DNA from: Ypsolopha sequella
Taxonomy: Eukaryota; Arthropoda; Insecta; Lepidoptera; Ypsolophidae
Assembly: GCA_934047225.1 (NCBI GenBank)
Contig: OW203998.1
Coordinates: 16,197,280 to 16,261,279 of the forward strand
Length of the DNA: 64,000 nt
Reading direction: 5' to 3'
Shown here: positions 25,105-35,193 of the stretch, in pieces
Position numbering within the stretch: position 1 is the stretch's first letter
Layout of the letters: each line of letters starts with the position of its first letter
Position numbers and translations under genes: made by a program
Notes under the pieces: generated by a model
The model's input: only the letters and a program-made list of their open reading frames with translations
What the model was told of the DNA's origin: nothing
The model's database searches: none

Positions 25105-27745
25105 TCTATCTATATATATAAAAAGAGAAGTCCTGACTGACTGATTCATTCACTGACTCATTCACTGACTCATCAACGCACAGCCCAAACCCTTCGACCT
25201 AGAAAGCTGAAATTTTGCACAAAGCTTCCCTTTGTAATGTAAACAAGGAATAAGAAAGGGTTTTTCGAAATTCTACCCCTAAGGGGGTGAAACGGGGGTC
25301 CAAAGTTTGTATGGGGAAACAAGATTAGTTAGACTATTTTATTCGATACTTCACAGGAGTACTCCTATTCATAAATGAGTAAACACGTGTTTCAGGTTTT
25401 TTCAGAATTCAACCCCTAAAAGGGGGAAATAGGGTGACAAAGTCTGAAAATCAACATGGGTATCGTTTGTATGGTTTATCGCGTCGCTGATTACGAAAAC
25501 AACAAGGATTTCTAAATCCAACGTAGTGAACGTGAAATAACATCATTTCCTGTTGGGGTGCGATGGGGTTGAAATTTTGAAATGTGTAAATATCAATATG
25601 GGTGTCGTTTTTATGGTTTTCTTGGACATTAATTACGAAAATTGCATCGATTTTGCAATTTAATATAGTGGACATGAAAATTCTTCAAAGTATGTGTGCA
25701 AATCGGCTATAACAGACGGACAGACAGACAGTCACACAAGTGGTCCTATTAGGGTTCCATTTTTTCCTTTTGAGATATCTATCGATCTATATATCAACAA
25801 TCTATCTATCTATCCATCTGTCTATCTATCTACCTATCTATCTATCTATATATATATATATATATATATCCAAGCAAAATATTTTAGGAACGGAAGGTAG
25901 TACATCCCTAGGGGTTGGACCACGGGATGCCAAAAACAGTTTTTTTTAAACTTTGACGGCCTGTATCTCCCAAACGGCTGGATATAAACCCATGTTGATG
26001 GGTGTCTAGGAAAAGGTCTGGACGAGATCTGTCTGCCGAAAGTGTCAAAACTTTACAGGCCCATATCTCCCAAACGGCTGATGCTAGACCCATGTTCATG
26101 GTACTCTAAGAAAAGGGCTAGGCGAGGTCTAGATGACGGTAAAAAAAATGAAAGTCCGTATGAAAGTTCTTTATTATAAAGTTCGTCTGCTTCGAAGTTA
26201 GGATCTTTAAATTTTGTGTTTAGACTGAGAATTGAAAATAACTTTATACGTGTCTCAGCGTTTGTGATAAATCCAACCCCGAATTGGTGAAAAGGGGGAT
26301 GAAGTTGTCTTCGGAAAGTCCTTCAATTTCGAAGTAAAATGACAAAATTTGTTATTTAGGCTGTCCGTCTGTCCATCCGTATAAACGGGAGACTCGGTAA
26401 GTGGTCAAGACCAAGGTGCAATGACCCTTTTAGCGAAAAACACAAAATAAAATTTGTGCCCTATACTAATTTAAGAATAACTCCCAGTCAATTAGTATAG
26501 GAAACCTATTGTTTTTATTGTGTTTTTTCTCAAAAAGGGTCACTGACCACTTACCGAGTCTTGAGTATGTATTTTTGGCTATATAATTAGAAGTGACTTA
26601 ATGTATGTATCTCACAAATATTGCAAGTATTAGGAGTGTGTTTCGCATGTACTTTCTAAATCCAATAAAAGGAATAGAAAATGAGTGTTTTGATGTCCAT
26701 AAAAATTTAAGGGATGAGTTCATGTTCTTTCGTCTTGCGGATGCACTCTTCTCATGTAAGGTACATCCAACTAATACTATAAATGTGAAAGTTGGGATGG
26801 ATATAAAGTTGTTAAAGTTGTATAAAGTTGGTATGTTTGTTACTCTTTCACGCCGTAGGACAAAAGTTTTGTCCGTAATAGGACAAAAGCTATTTTATAT
26901 CCGATAAATTAGTTCCCATAGGATGGCAATGGGTTGTCAAGTTCCTATAGAAAAGTGATGTACTGTTACTCCTTCACGCCATACCTACTAAACCGATTAG
27001 GCTCAACTTTGCAAAAATGTAGTTTTAGACCTGGAATAGGACATAGTAGATAACTGTTTATCCCATTAATCAGTTCAGAGGAAATTGGGTGTCAAGTTCC
27101 TATAGAAATGTAATACACATCTTCACACCGTACCTCCCTAATTAAATGTAGTTCTATACCTGAAATAAGACATACGCTACTTTATATTAAATCAGTAACC
27201 AAAAAAAAATTTTCGTTTGGAACCGCGGCATGGCTTTCGGTCTCGCCAAAGACCTTTTAGCAGAGGATTAATTCAGAGAACAAAAAATGGTGTCTTTCGG
27301 AAACGCAGCCCGGCCTTCTTCTTCGCCAAAGACTTCCAATGATACTTAAGCAGATGATTAAAATTAATTAGAAAACAAAAGATAGTGTCAACTGGAAATG
27401 CGGCTCGGCTTTCAGCCTCGCCAAACATGCTATACTAGGGGATTAAATCAGTTATCAAAGACAGCCGTTACACATTAGCAGAGGATTAATTCAGAGAACA
27501 AAAAATAGTGTTGATCTGCAAAACGGCTCGGGCTTCGGCCTCGGCAAAGACGGAAACGTGTCTTGGTCTTCGGCCTCGCCAAAAAAACTTTACATAGGGA
27601 TCAAATTAGAGATGATGAGAACCAAAAACACTTTAAATACTCTAAATCAAATTCAGGTCAACTACTAAAACTAAAAATATTTACAGTTTCGATACGACTA
27701 TACAAAATCTTAATCAACGCGGGCGAAGCCGCGGGCAAAAGCTAG
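25105..27745 (+). mobile_element. Chimeric non-autonomous Helitron inserted in the LINE
   Basis: Starts TC at 25105 after A and ends CTAG at 27742-27745 before T, with the hairpin GCGGGCGAAGCCGCGG before the end. Its insertion point falls inside the LINE reverse transcriptase: joining the flanks restores the RT reading frame without a gap or duplication, as expected for Helitrons. The first 1.1 kb matches the 13034-14772 family. From about 26768 it contains another Helitron-type 5' end (TCCAACTAATACTATAAATG) and then runs to the single 3' end. No helicase ORF. A degenerate tandem array lies at about 27215-27600. Confidence 0.8.
27215..27600 (+). repeat. Degenerate tandem array in the Helitron
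   Basis: Four or five diverged units of roughly 100 bp, each with a variant of GGCTTTCGGCCTCGCCAAAG followed by an AGAGGATTAA/CAGAGAACAAAA-type segment. No coding function seen. Confidence 0.5.
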
Positions 27746-28372
27746 TATAATACAAAGAAGACTGAAATACTGATATTTAAATCTGGTAGTAAAAATGTAA
27801 CCAATGTACCACCAATTAGAATATACGGGCAGACTCTGAATCACGTAAACAGATTTAAATACTTACGGCACATTGATGATGACCCGGACATTGAGAGGGA
27901 ACGCAGAACGTTGACAGTCAGAGCAAATATGTTAGCTCGCAGGTTTACAAGGTGCTCAAAACAGGTAAAAATTACTTTATTTAAGGCCTACTGCCAGTCT
28001 TTCTACACCTTCAGCCTGTGGTTCCAGTATACGCAAAAGACCTACAATACTCTACGTGTTATGTATAATAATGCTTTCAGGATCCTGCAGGGGCTACCAC
28101 GCTACTGTAGTGCGAGTGGTATGTTTGTGGAATCTCATACTCATTTATATATATCATACATACTTATTTATTTATTTCCAAACTTACACCTACCATTACA
28201 GGTTTCATCACTCTTGCACAGGGTGCGTGGTGGCAACATCGGAATCCTGTAAAAAATTTCGGATAAGGTGGACTGCCCGATACTGAAACATTGGGTAAAC
28301 AGAGTAAATGGTTTCATAAAATAGGTAGTAAGATGCTGCCTATTTTGTCAAATCAATTTACCCTGTTTGCAT

Positions 28373-28449
28373 ATATTTAGTATAATTAATTAAGTATTAT
28401 ATTTAGTATAATTAATTAAGTATTATATTTAGTATTAATTAATTAATAG
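28373..28449. repeat. AT-rich tandem repeat, about 26-bp unit
   Basis: Three copies of a unit containing ATATTTAGTATAATTAATTA, the last one shortened. Probably the 3' tail of the LINE just upstream. Confidence 0.6.
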
Positions 28450-29039
28450 TAGTCATGCTTTAGTTAATTTGTATGTTACGTGTTTTTTAAAATCTGTTTT
28501 GCAATCAGTCAGTCGCTTGCTCGCTCTCGACGCGGCAACAGAGGCGTATATTATTTTTTAATACAGTTGCTCAAAAAGTGGCGTATTGCAGGGACGTATA
28601 GCGTTCGGGATGTGGGCTATTACATACTCGAGCTTTTTCTTTACCTTTTCCGAACTCGTGCGTTCTCTTTCCCAATTGTCAAAATAATGTCTATTAAAAA
28701 GAAAAAACCAACCACGAAGTTTTTACTAAAAAAATCATTGAAGTTTTTATGATTCATGCAAATATTTCTAAAAAGAAGCTACTAATTTGTTTCAATATCA
28801 GATTTAATGATTTGATTCAATGAGTTAGGTTAGGTTTCATTTCATTTCATCTCATTAAATTTCATTTTCATTTCATATCAATAAAAAAAATCTACTGAAT
28901 ACTTGGCTGTATGGGCATAGTTCCCTTTGCCTACCCAGAATGATTGAAGAAAACAAAAAAAATCTCTGCTTATATTCTTTTACGGTTGGCGCCATTTTCC
29001 AAAAATTTTCTCTGCGAGTTTAGTTATTTGTTGCACAAA
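28450..29039. other. Unclassified spacer before the recombinase remnant
   Basis: No gene supported. It may contain the 5' part of the Crypton-like element that starts coding at 29040. Short (TTCATTTCAT)n-like runs occur at about 28835-28880. Confidence 0.3.
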
Positions 29040-31620
29040 ATGAGTAATTTCGACGATATTTTATTTGAATTAACACCACTGGAACTCAGTATAATTGCAC
29101 AAAATGTTTCGGAGAACATTTTACCGAAAAAGTCAAAAATTCGCTACATATCTACATACGACGAATTTATTGCGTGGAGAGAAGAGAAAAAAGCAAATAG
29201 TTTTTCAGAAAATGTTATGTTGGCATACTTCTCCGAACTCTCAGCAAAGTTAAAACCTTCTACGTTATGGTAGAGGTTTTCGATGATAAAAAGTATGCTG
29301 AAAATAAGGAACAACGTGGATATAATTGAATACCCAAAACTAAATGCTTTCTTAAAACGACAATCAGACGGTTTCACAACTAAAAAGTCGAAAATATTAA
29401 CATCGAATGAAGTGGAAAGTTTTTTGAACGAAGCTCCCGATGATCGTTATTAAGCCACAAAGGTAATTGATTAATATACACTTATATTTTTCTTTAGTAT
29501 TCAGTTTACGAAATCGCAAAATACAGTCAATACGTAGGGCGGCTGATATGTAATCTCCTTGGTCAGAAATATATACAAAAATAATGCTGGCTGGTATGGA
29601 TTTATATTCGTTTGTTATTCTATTTTCAAAATGTATTACATTCATTTGTTTATTGCATCACGTTTATTTGTCTCCTACAATTGTTTCGAACATGTCGGTA
29701 GAAAAAGTGAAAATGGATAAAATCGAGCAGCGTGCGGTGATTAAGTTTTTGACTAAAGAAGGGAATACGCCTTCGGAGATCAGACAGCGTATGTCACGTG
29801 TGTTTGGCAGTTCGTGATCTTCCGAATTTGTTATAAAGTTTTGGTCAAGGCAGTTTAAATTAGGTCGTGAGAGCCTCGAAGATGATCCTCGTAGCGGAAG
29901 ACCAGTTTCGGCCGTCACCGATGAAAATGTAGCCAGGGTGAAAAAAAAATATATTAGAGGACCGACGAGTGAAGCAGTGGGAGATAGCTAGAGATGTGGG
30001 CGTCAGTAAAGAGCGAGTCAATGAAATAATTCATGAGCATTTGAACATGTCCAAGGTTAGTGCACGTTGGGTCCCTAGAATGTTGACTGCATTTGACATG
30101 GAGAGGCGTGTCAAATGTTGCGAAGAGTTTTTGGACATGAGTCGAGGGAAAGAGGAAGAAAAAATTTCTAGAATTGTAACATGTGATGAGACTTGGATTC
30201 GACAATGGGACCCGAAAAGTAAGCAAGAGTCGTTACAGTGGAAATTTAAGGATGAGAAGCCGCCTCGGAAATTTAAGGTCTGTCCATCAGCCGGTAAACT
30301 TATGGCTACAATCTTTTGGGACACAGAAGGGATTTTGCTCATAGATTATTTACCGAAAAAAACTACAATGAATGCTGATTATTACTCAAACTTATTATAT
30401 CAACTAAGAGAGACAATAAAAGAAAAACGGCGAGGTAAACTAAGCAAAGGAATTCTGATTTTGCACGATAACGCACCAGTGCATACCGCACGCACAACAA
30501 AGCTAGCAATTAAAGACAATGGCTTCGAAACCATTGACCACCCCCCTTATAGTCCAGATCTAGCCCCCTGTGACTATTTTCTGTTTAGACTTCTCAAGAA
30601 AGACCTCAGGCGACGAAGATTTATGACCGATGACGAAATGAAGGCAGCGGTTTCTGACTACTTTGACGACAAACCGTTTTTTTTTTTAATGGCTTAAATT
30701 CAATATTTGAAAAATTTAATAAGTGCATTTTACTAGCAGAGGACTATATAGAAAAATAAAAATAAACTATCCAGTTACGTCTTTTCTTTCATAGTTAGGT
30801 AGGTTACTTTTCAACCTCCCCTCGTATATTATTTAAAAAAATATAAATCAAATCCCTTTTGTTGTAGGTTGCGCAGATTTTTAGCGTTGTTGGAGCTTGC
30901 CGCAGAGAGGAGTTAGCTAATATTACTTTAAAAGATATTGAAGCCGATGGAAGATTCCGAATACAAAAAATAAGATACCGAGAAGCTTTGTTGTTGAATG
31001 AGATTTTCTTAGAATAGTGCAAAAATATATGAATCAGCGGTCCCAAAAAGCAAAAACCGACCGTTTTCTCCAAAATTATCAAAAGGGGAAGTGTACAGCT
31101 CAAGCAATCGGGATAAACAAATTTGGTAATATGCCAAAAGAAATAGCTACGTTTCTTGGTCTGCCGGATGCTGAGTATTATACTGGACACAGCTTCAGGA
31201 GGACCTCTGCTACATTATTGGCAGATTCAGGAGCCAATTTGACGTCCTTAAAGCGACTAGGAGGTTGGTAGTCAGACAAAGTTGCAGAAGGCTATATTGC
31301 TGATTCATTAAATAACAAACTAGAAACTGGGAAAAAAATCACACAATCTATTAATTTAAAGTCCAGTTCGTCTCCTTCACATGACAATACTGAAAAGAAC
31401 GTTCGTCCATCTACCTTCCTTGATAATGATAATTCACCAGATCCAATTCCATGAACTAGCAAACGCCATTGTAGAACACCTTTGACAAACATACATGAAC
31501 GATCATACGAAATTAATAATAGTTTGTCTCAAACAGTAAATATGCAACCTAAAACTTCCCCAGTTAGTTTAAAAAACTATACCCATTTCAATGTATATGT
31601 GAATTATAACTTTTATAAGA
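29040..31620 (+). pseudogene. Crypton-like tyrosine recombinase, broken, with one intron
   Basis: Exon 1 is 29040-29462 and exon 2 starts at 30868, with the border AAG|GTAATT and TTGTAG|GTT keeping phase. Exon 1 codes an N-terminal core-binding-like region (ISTYDEFIAWREEKK, FSELSAKLKPSTLW) but has in-frame stops at 29271 and 29451. Exon 2 has the catalytic domain signatures: a first Arg box (VGACRREELANIT), the HxxR box in TGHSFRRTSATLL at about 31187-31225, and a candidate Tyr in AEGYIAD at about 31287-31307. Stops or shifts occur near 31012, 31269 and 31452. The family cuts and rejoins DNA through a 3'-phosphotyrosine. This copy is inactive. A mariner lies in its intron. Crypton is the best guess; a DIRS-type recombinase or a domesticated derivative is possible. 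Confidence 0.65.
29533..30824 (+). mobile_element. mariner transposon, decayed
   Basis: TA at both ends (29531-29532 and 30825-30826), with related inverted termini (right end, complemented: CGAGGGGAGGTTGAAAAGTA; left: CGTAGGGCGGCTGATATGTA). The transposase reads from 29692 (MSVEKVKMDK) through a stop at 29816 and a frameshift near 29950, then stays open to 30697. The catalytic Asp residues are in CDETW, HDNAPVHTA and LAPCDYFLF, with 34 residues between the second and third, which is the mariner DD34D signature. It sits inside the intron of the Crypton-like gene, so it arrived there without breaking that gene's exons. Confidence 0.85.
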
Positions 31621-31714
31621 AATAAATGATTAGTTAGTTGAGTTTATTGTATTTTTATTATTTTATTAAATTGCTTCATTTTTTCGCAATTGTATTAAAA
31701 ATAGTTGTTCAGTA

Positions 31715-31831
31715 CACGTGCGGAACCGTCATTGTAACTTGTTCCGACTGTCAACCCTCACCTTCGGCTGCGCCTCGGCTCGGGTAGACATTTGTCGGAA
31801 CTCTTTGCAATGACAGGCTTTCCGCACTCGT
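31715..31831. repeat. Imperfect inverted repeat, about 45-bp arms
   Basis: GTGCGGAA, GTCATTG and GTTCCGAC blocks at 31718-31748 return in reverse complement at 31795-31829, around a GC-rich centre with CTTCGGCTGCGCCTCGGC. It could be the end structure of the preceding element. Confidence 0.5.
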
Positions 31832-32756
31832 AATGAAATATACTATTAGACACACACGGTGCGGCGGCGCAGCGTTCGATCTCACAATAAGTAAAACAAT
31901 TGAGCGGCAGGGCAAAACATTTTGTACAACACATATGCATATTTCAGGGAACGTAAAATTATTATTATTAAGAAACTAAGCATTTTAGAGAGTATGTTTT
32001 TTTTAAATAGTTGTTCAGCACCATTGTCTCAGACAAATAGGACAATAAACCTAAAGTCAATTTTGAACCAAAAGAAAAATAACCTATCGTAAATGAATGT
32101 TAAAAGGACACTCGTCGATCCCTAAAAAAAGTTTCTGGTCACAGTGAAAGACCTTATAGATAAAGATTAAACAACTTGCTAAACATTGCCTAAAAACGAG
32201 GCAATATTTACGATATCCTATAAGCTATTATAGTGGTGTTTTATAAAATTTTGCTTTTTGGGCTATACAGAAACGTAGTTAGTTGTCGCTAGACAATACT
32301 TGTGAAAAAAAAAATGAAGAAACTAAGGTGTCGACTTCACATTCAGTTTTTACCTTCTGTATGAATCTTAAAAAAAGTCCAGGCGTAAAGGGGCATGTTA
32401 AATGCCGTTATTAAATTAAGATTTTATCATTGACTCGGAGATGGCCTTAAAGTAATGATTTGTTCCAAAAAAAATAACCGGAACTTCAACCAAATATCTT
32501 TTTTTTCAAAACACGACTTTTTTTGTTCATGAAATGCATCGATTTTGTTGGACAAAACAAACGAACAAATCGCATGAACACCTTAATGGGCAAAACGGAA
32601 CGTAACCAGACTTCAGAGCCCCATAGCGTCGCGTCGCGCGCAGTTCCAAGTCATACTTGATCTCATGCTCACACTTGCGATTCCATACAAACGTCAACTC
32701 GTGCCGCGGGATATGCCAGTGGCGCGCGAGAACAGCATGCTATGGCTCCTGGGTCC

Positions 32757-33073
32757 GTAGCATAATGTTTAATCGAGCGCGACTCAAGCTAGTTGAATCA
32801 CAGGTGTGAGGAGCGTGGTATACTATTTAATCGCAAAAACATCGTATCACACTTCTCGCACTTGTGATTCAACTAAATTGCGTCCCGTGCGATTAAACCC
32901 TTTACTACGGGTGCAGGTCTTGTAGCATAATGTTTAATCGCGCGCGACGCCACTAGTTGAATTACAAGTGCAAGGAGCGTGACGTACTATTTAATCGCAA
33001 AAACATCGTGTCACACTCCTCGCACTTGTGATTCAACTAAGTTGCGTCGCATGCAATTAAACACTATGCTACA
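32757..33073. repeat. Two tandem palindromic units of about 150 bp
   Basis: 32757-32909 and 32931-33073 are similar units. Each begins GTAGCATAATGTTTAATCG and ends with the near complement (GATTAAAC...TACTACGG or ATTAAACACTATGCTAC), so each can fold on itself. In the middle of each is ATTTAATCGCAAAAACATCG. MITE-like. A CAGGTC segment follows each unit. Confidence 0.6.
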
Positions 33074-33149
33074 ACTGCAGGTCAACATAAAAGGCTATAA
33101 AGGATGTTGATAACACAACGGCCAAGCCGAAAACAGGGCAGAGATTGAA

Positions 33150-33182
33150 TAAACGCGGGCGGAGCCGCGTTCAAAAGACTAG
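33150..33182 (+). mobile_element. Helitron 3' terminus
   Basis: Hairpin GCGGGCGGAGCCGCG followed by CTAG|T at 33179-33182. The matching 5' end was not identified, so the element's extent is unknown; the palindromic units may lie inside it. Confidence 0.5.
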
Positions 33183-34680
33183 TTTCTATTATATAATTAT
33201 GTTTTGGCTTATGATCCAATACTAGAATTTTAGAATTTTTTGTATCTCTAGTAAAGATATCTTTGCCGTTTTAAAAGTTGAATAATATTTTGCTTTCCAA
33301 ATGTTGCAATTTCAAAAATATACAGACAAAGAAAGGGCAAGATTTTTTATTTCCGAAATAAAGGACTGCATGATTCACTACTGGGTACACCTACACACCA
33401 TACTTATCACGATTTTTTTGAGCGGTGGAAACTTTATTAACTTTTTCTACTTACTAGTTGACAAGAGTTGCAAAATGTTTATTTTCCAACGAGTACACAA
33501 AATAATGGTTGGTTAGAACACTTAAATCGAACTACCTGCGTCACAAATTACTTGCAGATTTTTATTTATAAGTAACATTATTTTTCATCACACCTATTCG
33601 AAAAACGACAATTGGCTTTAAGGGATAGCGGGAGCCAAAGCCAGTTTTATTCCAATGGGAGTTTGCGCTTTCTACCTTCTCATTGGTCCGCGTTCGTGCT
33701 TGATAGATTAGCGTAACTTAACCAAAGAGGTTGGACGCATAATTTATATAGAAGTTACTAGCTGGTTAGGTTTTGGCGGAAATGCGCACTGAAAAAAAAA
33801 TTTATGTGTATTCTTCTTTATTTTAATTCCTTTTTTTTCATAAGTTTTCACGCTAGTCTCTGATAAGTTATTGCAAATAATACTCAAAAATGTGTTACTC
33901 GTAAAAAAGTAGTAAATGATGCAGCTAATGTGGTGCAACAATAAAATTATTACCACAAAATACCAGGTACTAGTAGTTTTTTCTTTTTCTCATCGGTAGT
34001 CATGAAAAATAGTGTCGATCACTCGGGGCTAAGATATTTTGTTTTCGGGCGGCGTATATTGAATTCCTCGCTGCCCCCACTATTCTACTATAGAATCTTT
34101 CGCTTCGCTCTAAATTCAAAATAACGCCCTCGACGTACAAACTATTTTATGGGCCCCATGTAACACAAATAACTATATTCTTAGTGTAGTTGAAAGTAAA
34201 CCAGATTACTAAATGTGGAGGTAATACATAGGATAACAAGAAAATTACCTTGTCTATAGTATCCAACAAGGTGCAGGACTGTGTTTAGCCTCCCAATGTG
34301 TATGGAATCTTTATAGTGTGAAAGAGATAACCAACATGCCGATGTTTGCTACCTTTTTTTTAAGCAGTTGATTATAGAATTTATTGAAAAAGGTGTTACT
34401 TTGCGGAAGTCTATCATAAATTTGTGAATAATATATTAATAATTTGCAATATTCCGCTAAACAATAGCGGAATATTGCAAATTATTAATATATTCACAAA
34501 GTTAATTATAAAGTTGGAGCACTTAATTCAAAATTCACTCAATAGTTTTTCAACAATACAAATAAAAAGAAAATCTTATTTTATTACCTATGTATTGTGT
34601 ATGCTGCCATCGCAGTTTCCATTGGTTTCTGTAAATAAGAATTTCAAAATGTTTTGAATTTTATATTTCCAAAATTTTTG
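33183..34680. other. Gene-free stretch with old repeat pieces
   Basis: AT-rich DNA with no supported ORF. About 34370-34440 resembles 20400-20480 of the Helitron region (shared TTACTTTGCGGAAGTC). An inverted repeat occurs at 34421-34500. Confidence 0.3.
34421..34500. repeat. Near-perfect 36-bp inverted repeat
   Basis: 34421-34459 and 34465-34500 are reverse complements apart from a 3-nt insertion in the left arm, with a 5-nt loop. The tip is ATTCCGCTAAACAATAGCGG. AT-rich, no ORF. Confidence 0.65.
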
Positions 34681-35193
34681 AATATCGCATTTTTCACAAT
34701 CCGGTTACGAAACCACTCTCAACTACAATTAACTACATAATCATTATTTATATAAAAACGGCTCACCTCAATACGTGTTATGATCGGGAAAGCCGACCAG
34801 TTTCAGCAGATTTAGACTGCCTTCATCTGGGCGAGTAAAGACGTTTACGCGACGACGTTACGCCTCACTACATAATCATTTGGCGCGGGTGCGCAAATAG
34901 AGAGCATGAAATGCAAGCAACTGCAATCTAGACGAGGTCGACAATAAATAACACCCTTTAGGTTTAAATATCGTACAAATAAGCAATGACCAAATTTGCA
35001 AAACATGGTACGTTTCGTAGAGAATTTGGTATGTAAATAAATCGCTACCCACGACAGGTGGAGGCGTGGGTTTCTTGCTGGCTTACCATCTTTGTGATCT
35101 ACTTTACACAGGCACTTAATTATAGGTAGACAATGAAAACAAAAGGCAACAAAATTGTTTAGAAACAATACTTTATTGAGAATCACCAGCTGT

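Larger units (their letters stand above)
22990..28340 (+). mobile_element. Decayed LINE (endonuclease and reverse transcriptase), split by a Helitron
   Basis: Non-LTR retrotransposon remnant broken by many stops and frameshifts. An AP-endonuclease-like part lies at about 23000-23560 (segments LALQETWL-like, ILGDFNPHP). Reverse transcriptase pieces lie at 24360-25104: NYRPISLATIMTKVFDSMLN, QFGFRPG, and the catalytic LNYADDMALF motif at about 25012-25041. The RT continues after the Helitron at 27746-28250 (for example FKAYCQSFYTFSLW). The family's role was target-primed reverse transcription; this copy cannot work. The clade is uncertain. An AT-rich tandem repeat follows its end. Confidence 0.75.
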
